Of a stretch of DNA of 47,029 nucleotides, positions 1 to 9,335 are shown piece after piece (positions within the stretch are counted from its first letter, which is position 1; each line of letters opens with the position of its first letter). The notes beneath the pieces are model-generated. The model did no database searches. It was given only the letters and a program-made list of their open reading frames with translations, and was not told where the DNA came from. The DNA is taken from contig JBGQHM010000005.1 of assembly GCA_041497995.1 (NCBI GenBank), forward strand, positions 1-47,029. The letters run 5' to 3'. The DNA comes from DATKMS01 sp041497995 (GTDB lineage Bacteria; Desulfobacterota; Binatia; HRBIN30). A program made the position numbers and the translations under genes.

Positions 1-59
1 CCACGGCGGCGCCGCTGCGCTCGGCAGTGTCCGGCAGTGTCTGCCTCCGCAACCAATGA
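1..59 (+). CDS. C-terminal end of an upstream gene, possibly a PilW-like pilus protein (partial)
   Basis: An open frame reads from base 3 to a TGA at 57-59, which overlaps the ATG of the next gene as ATGA. Only 18 residues are visible, ending SGSVCLRNQ. PilW-type minor pilins often end with a similar beta-strand and LRN tail, and the next gene is PilX-like, so a minor-pilin operon is plausible. The call rests on position and a short tail only. Confidence 0.4.
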   Translation, partial: TAAPLRSAVSGSVCLRNQ

Positions 60-1165
60 CCGCGCTACACAATCAGCGCGGCACCGCCTTGGTGGCCGCA
101 CTCAGCATTTCAATGATCCTGTTGCCACTCGGCGCCCTGGTAGCGCTGCAATGCCGCACCGATCTGGCCATTCAATACAACCTGCGCAACGATGTCGAGA
201 CATTCTATGTCGCGGATGCGGGACTGGCGCACGCCGTCGCGGAGATCGGGCCGGGGCAGTCGTTTGCTCAGCTCTTGGCTGGCCCCGACCACGTCAAGGG
301 CACGGCTGACGACGGCGCGTTTCCCTTCGCCGAAGGAGCCCCGTCGGCGTTTCCGTACCCTCCCTTTCGCTACGACGTACAGGTGGTGCCCAGCGGCAGC
401 AGCATGCTGCGCATTGTGAGCCACGCCACAGGCGCGCATGGCAGCACGAAGGTGTTGGACACGCTGGTAACGCGCGCTCCCCTCCCGTTCGCGCCATCTG
501 CACTCTATACGGAGACCACCAACACCAATCTCGTCTTGGCTGACGGCTTCCGGCTCTCGGGCATCGATCATCAAGTCCTGTTCCCACCCGTGCCGGAGAC
601 CGCGCTTGCAACGCCGCTCCCTGCATTGAGCACATCGCGCGCCGATGCCGAGCCGACGTTGCGCGAAGCCATCTCCGGCGCGCCCGCCGGGCAGATATCG
701 GGTGCCGCTGCGGGCGTGGCTACAGTCACGCCACTTGATTTGGGAACGTACGCCAATAGCATCATCAACACCCCGGGGGCGATCACATGCTCGGCCGCAC
801 CGGTCGGTGATGCTCAGTGGGGCACACCACAGGCGCCACAACTGTCAATCGTTGCGGGCGATCTCGATGTGCGTGGACGGCTCGCCGGCAGTGGCGTATT
901 GCTCGTCCGCGGGGCATTGCACGTCGCTGGTATTGTCGAGTTCTCTGGCGTGATCCTCGTTCAGGGCGCCATCCTGTTCGAGCCGTCGAGTACCACCACG
1001 GTGGTGGGCACGCTATGGCAGGCACCAAGCCAAGACGAGCGGCTGGAGCTGCGTGGCAGCGGGATCGTCGCGTACAGCAGCAACGCCCTGTCTACCATCG
1101 ATCACGCCTTTCCCGCGCTCCTGCCGCACGCTGTGGTAGTTGCCGGGTGGCAGGAGGAGCTGTAG
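56..1165 (+). CDS. PilX-like type IV pilus assembly protein
   Basis: The 369-residue product begins with a short leader, then a hydrophobic helix (about residues 9-31) followed by NLRNDVETFYVADAGLAHA (about 42-60). This is the PilX N-terminal pattern: a class III-like prepilin helix, then the Asn-Arg and A(E/D)AGL motifs. PilX-type minor pilins sit in the inner membrane and help initiate pilus assembly. The remaining 300 residues are a secreted-type beta-rich domain without a family I recognise; the stretch at about 265-330 (repeated short G and V strands) resembles a polymer-forming beta-helix. The ATG overlaps the preceding stop, suggesting translational coupling in a pilin operon. The family call is good; a specific gene name is not justified. 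Confidence 0.72.
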   Translation: MTALHNQRGTALVAALSISMILLPLGALVALQCRTDLAIQYNLRNDVETFYVADAGLAHAVAEIGPGQSFAQLLAGPDHVKGTADDGAFPFAEGAPSAFPYPPFRYDVQVVPSGSSMLRIVSHATGAHGSTKVLDTLVTRAPLPFAPSALYTETTNTNLVLADGFRLSGIDHQVLFPPVPETALATPLPALSTSRADAEPTLREAISGAPAGQISGAAAGVATVTPLDLGTYANSIINTPGAITCSAAPVGDAQWGTPQAPQLSIVAGDLDVRGRLAGSGVLLVRGALHVAGIVEFSGVILVQGAILFEPSSTTTVVGTLWQAPSQDERLELRGSGIVAYSSNALSTIDHAFPALLPHAVVVAGWQEEL

Positions 1166-1258
1166 CACCAACGTCTGCGCCACCGCCCTTTGCAAAGGGT
1201 TAGTTCGCCGGATATAACCGGACGGCGGTACGGAATCCGCCGCACCGCTGGAGGGGGA

Positions 1259-1630
1259 ATGCCCAAGAGAATCCTAGTCGTGGAAGACGATGCTGACAAT
1301 CGGCGCATCGTCGCCAAGACGCTGTCGGTCGAAGGCTACGAGATCGTCGAAGCCACAGACGGGATTCAAGCGCTGGCGCATGCGCTGGCGGACCACCCTG
1401 ACCTCATCCTCATGGATCTGGCGCTGCCGAACATGGACGGCTGGGAGGCGACGCGCCGCTTGAAAGGCGATCCACGGACACGCGCGATCCCTGTCGTGGC
1501 GCTCACCGCCGTCGCCATGCGCGGCGACGAAGAGCAGGCGCGTGCGGCTGGCTGTGATGACTACATTTCGAAACCAGCACGCCCCGCTGCGATTCGTGAG
1601 ATGGTGAGGAAATACACCGGGGGCATCTGA
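1259..1630 (+). CDS. single-domain response regulator (CheY-like)
   Basis: The start is ATG 1259, directly behind a GGAGGGGGA ribosome site; a longer frame from 1190 adds residues unlike a receiver domain. The 123-residue product is one receiver domain: acidic pair ED in VVEDDAD, phospho-acceptor Asp in LILMDLALPNMDG, the conserved Thr in VALTA, and Lys in YISKP. It has no output domain, so it acts by protein-protein contact. This subtype, with the WEATRRLK and DYISKPARP pattern, usually works with hybrid kinases. A second receiver gene follows 29 bases downstream. No cognate kinase lies next to it; the hybrid kinase at 6044-8641 is a possible but unproven partner. Confidence 0.85.
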   Translation: MPKRILVVEDDADNRRIVAKTLSVEGYEIVEATDGIQALAHALADHPDLILMDLALPNMDGWEATRRLKGDPRTRAIPVVALTAVAMRGDEEQARAAGCDDYISKPARPAAIREMVRKYTGGI

Positions 1631-1659
1631 CCTCGCGCGCGTCCGTTCCGACTGACACC

Positions 1660-2043
1660 ATGGCGCAGAAACTACTCATCGTCGACGACAATCCGGACAG
1701 CGTCGCTATCATGCGCAGCATCCTGGAGAACCGCGGCTATCAGGTGTTCGTCGCAATCAGCGGCACGGACGCCCTGCAGGTCGTGAGCAAGGAAGCGCTC
1801 GATCTCGTGCTGCTCGATGTGATGATGCCCGAGATGAGCGGCATCGAGGTATTGCAGCAGATCAAAGACAACTCGCAGACCGGCCGACTGCCCGTGATCC
1901 TGGTCACCGCGAAGACGCACGACGAGGACGTGATGGTCGGCTATCAGTACGGCGCCGACTACTACATCACCAAGCCGTTCACGGCGAAGCAGTTACTCTA
2001 CGGCATCGACCTCGTCCTCGGCAAAGGGGAATCGGTTGGGTGA
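1660..2043 (+). CDS. single-domain response regulator
   Basis: A 127-residue receiver domain: DD in IVDDNPD, phospho-Asp in LVLLDVMMPEMSG, Thr in LVTAK, Lys in YYITKPF. It lacks a DNA-binding or enzymatic output domain. The PleD/DivK-like pattern (LLDVMMPEMSG followed by DYYITKPFTAKQLL) suggests a phosphorelay or scaffolding role. Its stop TGA (2041-2043) lies inside the start of tmk, so the two are probably co-transcribed, although the functional link looks accidental. Confidence 0.87.
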   Translation: MAQKLLIVDDNPDSVAIMRSILENRGYQVFVAISGTDALQVVSKEALDLVLLDVMMPEMSGIEVLQQIKDNSQTGRLPVILVTAKTHDEDVMVGYQYGADYYITKPFTAKQLLYGIDLVLGKGESVG

Positions 2044-2659
2044 GCGCGGCTGCCTGATCGCGTTTGAAGGCATCGAGGGCGCAGGCAAATCCACACATCT
2101 CCATCTCGCCGCTACTGCTCTCCGCGAGCGCGGCATCGCCGTGGTGGAGACCCGCGAGCCTGGCGGCACCGCAATCGGCACCGAGCTGCGCCGCATCTTG
2201 ATGCATGTCCCCGACTCGCAACCCGCACCGCTCGCCGAGCTCCTCCTCTACTTGGCTGACCGCGCGCAACATTTGGCGGAAGTTGTCTCGCCAGCCCTCG
2301 CGCGCGGCGACATCGTGCTGACCGATCGCTTCTCCGCTTCTACCATCGCCTACCAAGGGTTTGCGCGACAGCTCGAAGTGGACAAAGTCAGCCGCCTCGA
2401 CGCCATCGTGCGCGGCGGCGTTTCACCGGCGTGCACGATTCTGCTGGACTGCCCCGTTGCGATCGGCTTGCAACGCGCCCAAGGCGACGACCGCTTCCAT
2501 CGCGAGCAGCTGGAGTTCCACGAGCGCGTCCGCCGGGCCTTTCTGAAATTCGCGGAGGACGATCCGGACCGCTACACACGCCTCGACGCGACAGCGCCGA
2601 GCGAACAGATTCATCAGCAGGTGATGGCAGCGATACTCCGATGCCTGCAGACGCGCTGA
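2036..2659 (+). CDS. tmk: thymidylate kinase
   Basis: Phosphorylates dTMP to dTDP with ATP in the cytoplasm, the last dedicated step before dTTP. The 207-residue protein has the P-loop FEGIEGAGKST (about 9-19), the dTMP-binding TREPGG motif (about 38-43), the DR motif in LTDRFSASTIAYQG (about 96-109), and a lid with QGDDRFHRE. The length is normal. The frame starts at TTG 2036, overlapping the preceding stop by 8 bases; no better in-frame ATG precedes the P-loop, so translation is probably coupled. Its 3' end overlaps holB by 19 bases. The tmk-holB order is conserved in many bacteria. Confidence 0.95.
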   Translation: MGERGCLIAFEGIEGAGKSTHLHLAATALRERGIAVVETREPGGTAIGTELRRILMHVPDSQPAPLAELLLYLADRAQHLAEVVSPALARGDIVLTDRFSASTIAYQGFARQLEVDKVSRLDAIVRGGVSPACTILLDCPVAIGLQRAQGDDRFHREQLEFHERVRRAFLKFAEDDPDRYTRLDATAPSEQIHQQVMAAILRCLQTR

Positions 2660-3627
2660 CGAGTTTTACTGCACTGCGTGGACACCAGCGTGTGCGTGAC
2701 TTCCTGCGCACCGCGGTAGCCAATGATCGCCTGCCACACGCGCTGTTGTTTGCGGGCGCAGACGGCATCGGCAAGCGGAGCCTTGCCCTTGCACTGGTCG
2801 CGTGGCTCCTCTGCGAAACGGATGCAGATGACGCCTGCGGAAGTTGCGCGGCCTGCCGGCAAGTGGCAGCGGGGAGCCATCCCGACTTCCAGCTGGTCAG
2901 CGTCGCCAGCGGCAAAAAGGAGATCGGCATCGACCGCGTGCGCGACGTCAAGCGCTTCACTCAGCTGCGCCCTATGCGCGGCACCGTCAAGCTCGCGGTG
3001 ATCGATGATGCCCACATGCTCACCATCGCCGCACAGAACGCGCTACTGAAGACGCTGGAAGAGCCGCCCGAGCACTCGGTATTGATCCTCGTCGCCAACA
3101 ACCCCGACGCGCTCTTGCCCACGGTAAGGTCGCGCTGCCAGCGAGTGCAGTTGTCGCCGCTCCCGAACGACGCGGTGGTCGAGATCCTCACGCGCGACCA
3201 CGGCATCGCACCCGCGACCGCCCGCCAACTCGCGGCGCTCGCCGAGGGCAGCCCGGGTCGAGCGCTGGCCCTCAGCCGCTGTGCAGCAAGCGAGGAAGGC
3301 CCCGCGCAACTTGCCGGTCTCCGGAGCGCTCGCTATGTAGACATCATGCGCCTCGCCAATCGGATTGGCCTGCCGGAGGCTGATACCGGCACAAAGCTCG
3401 AGATGCTCTTGTCGCAATTGCGCGACGACGCCGTGCGCGCGCTGGGTGCGGAGCATCTTGCCGTGAGCGCCGCCACCGTCGCTGCGCCGGCTGACGAGCG
3501 CAGCGTACGGGCCACACTCCTGGCCGCGGACTTGATTCACGGCACACGCGAAGCGATGCGGCGCGGCAATCCAAACCGGCAGTTGATGCTCGAGGCGTTG
3601 TTGCTGCGCCTCGCACGCACCGAATGA
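2641..3627 (+). CDS. holB: DNA polymerase III, delta' subunit
   Basis: Clamp-loader subunit of the replicative polymerase. I start it at ATG 2641; the frame stays open to 2431, but the extra 70 residues lie antiparallel to nothing conserved and sit inside tmk. The product (328 residues) has the delta' P-loop GADGIGKRSLA, a zinc module of four cysteines (CETDADDACGSCAAC), the DDAH Walker B equivalent, the LLKTLEEPPEH segment, and the SRC arginine-finger motif in TVRSRCQRV. These are strongly diagnostic of HolB/DnaX-type AAA+ proteins. The missing long C-terminus excludes DnaX. It overlaps tmk by 19 bases and precedes metG, a common arrangement. Confidence 0.94.
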   Translation: MPADALTSFTALRGHQRVRDFLRTAVANDRLPHALLFAGADGIGKRSLALALVAWLLCETDADDACGSCAACRQVAAGSHPDFQLVSVASGKKEIGIDRVRDVKRFTQLRPMRGTVKLAVIDDAHMLTIAAQNALLKTLEEPPEHSVLILVANNPDALLPTVRSRCQRVQLSPLPNDAVVEILTRDHGIAPATARQLAALAEGSPGRALALSRCAASEEGPAQLAGLRSARYVDIMRLANRIGLPEADTGTKLEMLLSQLRDDAVRALGAEHLAVSAATVAAPADERSVRATLLAADLIHGTREAMRRGNPNRQLMLEALLLRLARTE

Positions 3628-3657
3628 ACGGCCCTGCGGGGTCGCGGACGAGTCACT

Positions 3658-5202
3658 GTGGGCCGTTTCTACGTCACAACACCGATCTACTACATCAACG
3701 CCGAGCCGCATCTCGGGCATACGTACACGACCGTCATCGCCGACACCTTGGCGCGCTTCCGGCGTGCCCGCGGCGACGAGACGTTCCTGATCACCGGAAC
3801 CGACGAGCATGGCGACAAGATCGCCGCCGTGGCGGCGGCCGCCGGTCTCAGCCCGCGGGCATACGCCGACCGTATCAGCCCGATCTTCCGCGAGACCTGG
3901 GACGCATGCGGGTTCCACTACAACCAGTTCGTGCGGACTACCGATGACTACCACGAGCGCATCGTCCAGGAGTATCTCGGCCGCGTCCACGCCAACGGCG
4001 ACATCTACTTCAGCCGCTACGGCGGTTTGTATTGCACCGGCTGCGAGCGCTTTCTCACGGAGAAGGAGCTCGTCGACGGCAAGTGCCCCGATCATCTGAC
4101 AGCGCCGACGTTGATCGAAGAGGAAAATTACTTCTTCCGCATGACCAAGTACCTCGACCGCCTCATCGCCTTTTACGAGACGCATCCGGAGGCGATTACG
4201 CCGGAGCACTACCGTAACGAGGTGTTGGGGATGTTGCGCAGCGGCGGGATCGGCGACCTGTGTATCTCGCGCCCCAAGCAGCGCCTGGAGTGGGGCATCG
4301 AGCTGCCGTTCGATCGCAACTACGTCACCTACGTATGGTTCGACGCTCTAATCAGCTACGTGAGCGGACTGCGCGTCAACGGCGAGGCCACCTTCGATGC
4401 GATGTGGCCCATGGCGCATCACGTCATCGGCAAAGACATTCTCAAGCCACACGCGATCTTCTGGCCCACAATGCTGATGGCCCTCGGCCTGCCGCTGTTC
4501 AAGCGCCTGCTCGTGCACGGCTATTGGACCCACGGTGGGAACAAGATGTCGAAGACCTTGGGAAACGTGATTCGCCCGTTGGAAATGAAGGCGCGCTACG
4601 GAATGGAGACGTTCCGTTACTTCCTGCTGCGCGAAATGGCGTTCGGACAAGATGCGGACTTCAATGAGGCTGCCTTTGTAACGCGCGTCAACGCCGATCT
4701 GGCCAACAATCTGGGGAATCTCGTGAGTCGCACGCTGTCCATGCAGCAACGCTACTTCGAAGGTGCGGTCCAGCCGCTTGGCGCGATGACCGCCGAAGAT
4801 GAGGGACTGATCGCCGCGTTCACCGCGGCGCACCGCGAGACGCCACGCCTCACCGAGGAGCTCGCATTGCACCGCGCACTCGAGACCCTGTGGCGCGCCA
4901 TCGATCACGCCAACAAGTACATCGTCGTCACCGCTCCCTTCACCCTCGCCAAAGACCCGGCACAGCGGCCGCGCGTAGGGTCAATCCTGCACCATCTGTT
5001 GGAAGCGCTGCGTGCGACTTCGCTGCTGCTCACATGGTCGCTCCCTGAAACCAGCGCGCACATCCAACGCCTACTCGGGCTGGAACCGGTCACCGACTTG
5101 CCGGCCGATCTCGCCTGGGGCACCCACTTCGCACCTGGCCACCGCACGCAGCCGTCGGTCGTTCTGTTCCCACGTATCGAAACACCCGCCGCCGCTTCGT
5201 GA
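3658..5202 (+). CDS. metG: methionine-tRNA ligase
   Basis: Charges tRNA-Met with methionine using ATP. This class I synthetase of 514 residues starts at GTG 3658 with YVTTPIYYINAEPHLGHTYT, containing the HIGH-type signature (HLGH), and has KMSK in NKMSKTLGNVI at about 296-306. A knuckle, CTGC then CPDH, at about 125-145 is the zinc-binding insertion with one Cys replaced by His. The anticodon-binding alpha-helical domain fills the C-terminus. The length and absence of the extra tRNA-binding domain match the short MetG2 form found with tatD downstream. tatD begins one base after the stop. Confidence 0.95.
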   Translation: MGRFYVTTPIYYINAEPHLGHTYTTVIADTLARFRRARGDETFLITGTDEHGDKIAAVAAAAGLSPRAYADRISPIFRETWDACGFHYNQFVRTTDDYHERIVQEYLGRVHANGDIYFSRYGGLYCTGCERFLTEKELVDGKCPDHLTAPTLIEEENYFFRMTKYLDRLIAFYETHPEAITPEHYRNEVLGMLRSGGIGDLCISRPKQRLEWGIELPFDRNYVTYVWFDALISYVSGLRVNGEATFDAMWPMAHHVIGKDILKPHAIFWPTMLMALGLPLFKRLLVHGYWTHGGNKMSKTLGNVIRPLEMKARYGMETFRYFLLREMAFGQDADFNEAAFVTRVNADLANNLGNLVSRTLSMQQRYFEGAVQPLGAMTAEDEGLIAAFTAAHRETPRLTEELALHRALETLWRAIDHANKYIVVTAPFTLAKDPAQRPRVGSILHHLLEALRATSLLLTWSLPETSAHIQRLLGLEPVTDLPADLAWGTHFAPGHRTQPSVVLFPRIETPAAAS

Positions 5203-5203
5203 G

Positions 5204-6016
5204 ATGAGCTTCGCCGCCATCGCCGCGCTGCCGCCCGGCGTCACGCTGATTGACTCTCACTGCCACCTCGACGAGGAGCGCTTCGCCGCAGACCGCGACG
5301 CCGTCATCGCGCGCGCCGAAGCAGCAGGGGTCGCACGCATGGTCACGATCGGCGCCAGCGGCGGCATGCAAGCGAATCACGACGCGGTCGCGTTGGCGCA
5401 ACGGCACGCCAGCATCTTTGCCACGGTTGGCATCCACCCGCATGAAGCAAGCACGGTGACATCCGCGGTAGTCGACGAGATTGCCCGTCTGGCGCGCGCC
5501 CATCGAGTCGTCGCGATAGGTGAGACCGGCCTGGACTACTACTACGACAACTCACCGCGGCCGGCGCAACAGGAAGCGTTCCGTCAGTTCGTCGCGCTCG
5601 CGCGCCAACTCCAGCTGCCGCTAGTGGTGCACCTCCGCGATGCTTACGACGATGCGCTGACCATCCTGCGCGACGAGCACGCCGCCGAGGTCGGCGGAGT
5701 GATCCATTGCTTCAGCGGCGACCGCGGCGTTGCCGGCGCCTGCCTCGATCTCGGATTCCATCTTTCATTCAGCGGCATCGTCACGTTCAAGAACGCCGAT
5801 GAGCTGCGGGCCGTGGTGCGCATGACTCCCGGCGATCGCCTGCTGGTTGAAACCGACGCCCCGTTCCTCACGCCGGCGCCGCACCGCGGCAAACGCAACG
5901 AACCCGCCTACGTCGTGCTGACCGCAGCCACGATCGCGGCGGAGCGCCAACAGCGGATCGAGGAGCTGGCGGCGCTCACACAAACGAACACGGAACGTCT
6001 GTTCCGCCTTTCGTAG
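5204..6016 (+). CDS. tatD: TatD family metal-dependent hydrolase (DNase)
   Basis: A TIM-barrel amidohydrolase-fold nuclease with 3'-5' exonuclease activity in characterised members. The 270-residue form from ATG 5204 begins just ahead of the metal-binding DSHCHLD motif; the longer frame from 5012 lies inside metG and is rejected. Other signatures are GETGLDYYYD, LPLVVHLRDA, GVIHCFSGD and LLVETDAPFLTP, which give the two-metal site (HxH, E, H, H, D). The gene starts one base after the metG stop, the usual metG-tatD pair. Confidence 0.93.
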   Translation: MSFAAIAALPPGVTLIDSHCHLDEERFAADRDAVIARAEAAGVARMVTIGASGGMQANHDAVALAQRHASIFATVGIHPHEASTVTSAVVDEIARLARAHRVVAIGETGLDYYYDNSPRPAQQEAFRQFVALARQLQLPLVVHLRDAYDDALTILRDEHAAEVGGVIHCFSGDRGVAGACLDLGFHLSFSGIVTFKNADELRAVVRMTPGDRLLVETDAPFLTPAPHRGKRNEPAYVVLTAATIAAERQQRIEELAALTQTNTERLFRLS

Positions 6017-6023
6017 ATTGGCG

Positions 6024-6042
6024 GCGCGGAAGCGAGCCGCGC
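6024..6042. terminator. hairpin between convergent genes, possible bidirectional terminator
   Basis: GCGCGG (6024-6029) and CCGCGC (6037-6042) are perfect inverted arms around a 7-base loop. They sit in the 27-base gap between tatD (+) and the hybrid kinase (-). There is no clear U-tract on either side, so efficient intrinsic termination is uncertain. Confidence 0.35.
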
Positions 6043-6043
6043 G

Positions 6044-8641
6044 TTAGGCCGCGGCCCGCGTGTCGCGCAGCAGACGGAGTGCTTCGCGGATCTGCGCAAG
6101 CGTACAGGGTTTGCTGAGCGTCGGCTGTGCCGGGAGTTTCTCGCGCAGGCCACGGCTCTCCACGCGCCACAGCCCTCCCGTGACGAAGACGACGCGGCGC
6201 GCAACGTCTGGATGCTCCGCGAGGAGACGCGCGTAGACCTCCTGCCCGGAAATATCGGGCAAGCGCACATCGAGGAAGACGGCGTCGAAGGTGTCGCGAG
6301 CGACCGCGGCCAACGCATCCTCGCCGGTCGCCACACGCTGCACGGTCAGACCCTCACGTGCCAACATGCTCGCGAGTGTGTCGGCGACCGCGGGATCATC
6401 GTCGACGAGCAGGACGGTACGCTGGCCACCGGCTTCCACAGCAGCGGCCACCGGCAAGCGCACGGTGAAGGTAGTCCCTTCGCCCGCAACGCTACGCACC
6501 GTCATGTCACCGCCGTGGGCTTGAACGATGCCGTAGCTCACACTCAGACCGAGGCCGTTGCCCTCCTCCTTGGTGGAGAAGAACGGGTCGAACACCCGCG
6601 GCAGGTCGTCGGGCGGAATCCCGACGCCACCGTCGTGCACTTCCATCGACACGCCGCCGGGGCTGTGTTGGATATCCACGAACAGTGTGCCGCCGCTTGG
6701 TTCCATCGCTTGCGCTGCATTGGTGAACAGATTCACGAGTACCTGCTGCATCTGCTTGGCATCGGCGAGCACGGGGGGCAGGTCCGACGCGAAGCGCGTG
6801 TCGCTCCGAATGTGGCTCCGACCCAGATCGTGCGCCATCAATAGCAACGTGTCACGCACGAGAGCGCGCAAATCGACCGGTCCGCGCTGCGGCGGTTGCG
6901 GGCGCGCAAACCCGAGCAACCCCTGCACAATCTCAGCAATCCGCCGGCCTTGCGTCTCCACGCTGGCCATCGCCACACGCAGTGCCTCGACGTCTGCCGG
7001 CCCGCGAGCGATCTCGGTTTGCCCGAGGATGCCCACCAGCGCGTTGTTGACTTCATGCGCCACCCCGGCCGCCAGCTCGCCTGCGACTGCCAAGCGGTCA
7101 GCTCGGTGCAACTGTTCCTGAAGCTTCCGCTGAGCAGAAATGTCTTGCATGATCACCACCGCGCCCTGAACCTGATTCTCTTCCGCACGGATGAGGCTGG
7201 TGTTGAACGAGAGGGGGAAGACGGTACCGTCCTTTCGCCGCGCACTGGCTTCCCCGCGCCAACTAGTCTCCGCCATGGTCCGCTGGACATCGCGCACCCA
7301 GTCTTCCGACATCTCACCGCCCAGCGTGAGGGCGTCGCGACCGACGACTTCGGCGCGCGTGTAGCCGAAGAGTTGCAGGAACGCTTCGTTCGCAAACACG
7401 ATGCGCCGGTGCCGATCGGTGATCAGCACGGCCTCCGCGGTGCTCTCGACTGCACGCACCAGTCGCCGGCTTTCCTCCACCAGACGCGCGCGTTCCAGCG
7501 CCACCGCCGTCTGTCCGGCTACACCATCCGCAATGGTCAGATCGCGTTGGGTGAAGCTGTGTTGCCCGTTGCGCCGCGCGAACTGTACAACGCCGTAGAA
7601 ACGGCCGCCGCTGAGAAGCGGTGCAGTCAGCAGCGTCGGCGTGTCTGGCACACCGATGCGCGCCATCCCGCGCGGCGCGATGACGGCGCAGTGCCCGAGC
7701 GTACGCACCCACTCGAGGTCGGGGACCTCCGCCGGGGTCAACTTGAGTCCGGCAAGTCGCCGCGCCATCGCCGGCTCGACGCCTGACACCGCCGCACCTC
7801 GGTAGGTCGCGCTATCCTCGTTCCACAGGAAGATGCCGCAATAGTCGACCGACAAGACCCGCGGCGCCACGTCGACCACCTTATTGAGAATCTCGTCGAT
7901 GCGAGTGAGTCGGCTGATCGCCTCGCTCACCGCTAGCAACGCACCGGTGACGATCGCACTGGCATGCTCGCGCTGCGCCGAATCGCGTGCCCGGCGGGCC
8001 TCTGCACCAGCTTCCTTTTCCTTCTCGGCAACCTGCCGGAAGACCCAGGTGGCCCCGACCAGGATCGCGCCAAGCACGCCGATCCGGAATATGAAATCAA
8101 GGCGCTGTTCAACCATCGCCGGCAGCACATCGATGGGAACGACCGTCCACCATCCGACGACGTGCCCGCCCGAAAGCACACCGCTGCTGATAAGCATCGT
8201 AGCGATCGCCGCTGTGCCAGCGTTTGGACCGTACACGACGCCGTAACCAGCAACCTTGATCAAGCACACTAGGACCACCGGGCTGTTCACTCCGCCGGTC
8301 CAAGCGCTCAGGAACGTCATCGTTCCGAGATTGACGGCCAGATCGGCAAGAATGATCGGGCCGCTCATGCGCCGGGCACGATAGCGCAGACAAAAGACGG
8401 AGTTGGCAGCGAAGTAACCGAGGAACAGGCCGTGAATGACCCACGGCATGGAGAAGTCGACGAGGAACGCCTCGTTGAAGAGGATCCACACCGCCAGCCC
8501 GTCCAACAGCCGGAACGCCAGCATGGGAAAGGCGGTCTGCTGAATCAGGTCGCGCTTGAGACCTTCTCCGAACGTTGCAAAGCGCGCGGCGGTCAGGGCT
8601 CCCACGCGCTTACTGTAGTGGTTCCGCGCCCACCTGTGCAA
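6044..8641 (-). CDS. membrane hybrid sensor histidine kinase (GAF-PAS-HisKA-HATPase-REC)
   Basis: An 865-residue sensor. Residues 36-205 hold about five to six membrane helices, followed by a charged linker (206-226). Next are a GAF-like domain (about 240-385), a PAS domain (about 394-505, with TAEAVLITDRHRRIVFANEAF), the dimerisation helix with phospho-acceptor His529 in GVAHEVNNAL, and the ATPase domain (N-box NLFTNAAQAM, GGVGIP, GNGLGLS). A C-terminal receiver (about 742-860) has Asp791 and Lys844. It therefore senses a signal at or in the membrane and passes phosphate to its own receiver or onwards. No partner His-phosphotransfer protein or transcription factor lies beside it. The gene converges with tatD. 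Confidence 0.9.
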   Translation of the reverse strand: MHRWARNHYSKRVGALTAARFATFGEGLKRDLIQQTAFPMLAFRLLDGLAVWILFNEAFLVDFSMPWVIHGLFLGYFAANSVFCLRYRARRMSGPIILADLAVNLGTMTFLSAWTGGVNSPVVLVCLIKVAGYGVVYGPNAGTAAIATMLISSGVLSGGHVVGWWTVVPIDVLPAMVEQRLDFIFRIGVLGAILVGATWVFRQVAEKEKEAGAEARRARDSAQREHASAIVTGALLAVSEAISRLTRIDEILNKVVDVAPRVLSVDYCGIFLWNEDSATYRGAAVSGVEPAMARRLAGLKLTPAEVPDLEWVRTLGHCAVIAPRGMARIGVPDTPTLLTAPLLSGGRFYGVVQFARRNGQHSFTQRDLTIADGVAGQTAVALERARLVEESRRLVRAVESTAEAVLITDRHRRIVFANEAFLQLFGYTRAEVVGRDALTLGGEMSEDWVRDVQRTMAETSWRGEASARRKDGTVFPLSFNTSLIRAEENQVQGAVVIMQDISAQRKLQEQLHRADRLAVAGELAAGVAHEVNNALVGILGQTEIARGPADVEALRVAMASVETQGRRIAEIVQGLLGFARPQPPQRGPVDLRALVRDTLLLMAHDLGRSHIRSDTRFASDLPPVLADAKQMQQVLVNLFTNAAQAMEPSGGTLFVDIQHSPGGVSMEVHDGGVGIPPDDLPRVFDPFFSTKEEGNGLGLSVSYGIVQAHGGDMTVRSVAGEGTTFTVRLPVAAAVEAGGQRTVLLVDDDPAVADTLASMLAREGLTVQRVATGEDALAAVARDTFDAVFLDVRLPDISGQEVYARLLAEHPDVARRVVFVTGGLWRVESRGLREKLPAQPTLSKPCTLAQIREALRLLRDTRAAA

Positions 8642-8706
8642 GCCGCAGCGGTGCCCTGCCAGCGCGATCCGGTGGCCGCCGGCCGAACGCGCTGCAAGCA
8701 GTTACG

Positions 8707-9291
8707 CTACGACTTGTTTGCCTTCTTCTGCTTGCTCTTCTGTTGTGGCTTGGCAGCGGCCGGACATGCCTTGTACCCATCGGGTAGCAGGAACATCGCG
8801 TAGAACTCCTTGTTTTGCTGCGGCGCATCGACACGCGTGCCGAGATCCACAACCAAGGGTGTGGTGCCCTTGCGGTCCGCAGTGGCGCCCAGCATCACGC
8901 GATACATACCCTCGTCCGAGGTTCTCGTGCGGATGCTCCAACCATTGGCCAGAAACACTTTCACGAAGCGATTCTTGATCGGCTGCCCCTGCACATCGAC
9001 GAGCTTACCCTTGAAGTGAAGATCGTAGGGATAGGCGAAGCGCGCCCCGTAGTTCTCTGTGATCATGCACTTCCCGCACGGCTGCCCGTCCAGGTACCCT
9101 TCCTCGGCGCCCGTCTGACACTTCTTCGAGCTGCCGCTCGCAGAGGAGCAACTGTTGCATTGCACGAGGACGGCGAGTGTTGTGCCGTCGGGATCTTTGA
9201 TCGGCTGGACATCCGGCATGTTCTCCGCGCGGACCACCGGCCCCGCCACCATCAGACCAAGCGCTCCCACCATCAACAACCACTTCTGCAT
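8707..9291 (-). CDS. secreted protein with Cys-rich segment and Ig-like domain, function unknown
   Basis: The start is ATG 9291, with AGGAGGG upstream; the longer frame to 9420 lacks a signal. Residues 1-22 (MQKWLLMVGALGLMVAGPVVRAE) form a signal peptide. A cysteine-rich stretch (CNSCSS, then CQTG, CGKC; about 44-75) follows, then a beta-rich segment with GKLVDVQGQPIKNRFVKVF and TSDEGMYRV, which resembles the carboxypeptidase-regulatory-like fold used for carbohydrate or surface contacts. The tail is Lys-rich. The two CxxC pairs could bind metal or form disulphides; no CxxCH haem motif is present. It is divergent from the sirtuin gene. I do not recognise a function. Confidence 0.7.
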   Translation of the reverse strand: MQKWLLMVGALGLMVAGPVVRAENMPDVQPIKDPDGTTLAVLVQCNSCSSASGSSKKCQTGAEEGYLDGQPCGKCMITENYGARFAYPYDLHFKGKLVDVQGQPIKNRFVKVFLANGWSIRTRTSDEGMYRVMLGATADRKGTTPLVVDLGTRVDAPQQNKEFYAMFLLPDGYKACPAAAKPQQKSKQKKANKS

Positions 9292-9335
9292 GATCCCTCC
9301 TGAGATTGCCCGCAGCGCAGAGCCGCGGGACGACG

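Noticed and set aside
2431..2640. N-terminal extension of holB
   Set aside because: It lies inside tmk in another frame and has no clamp-loader similarity; ATG 2641 starts the family domain.
8707..9291. Secreted Cys-rich protein as a c-type cytochrome
   Set aside because: The CxxC pairs are not followed by His, so no haem-binding motif exists.
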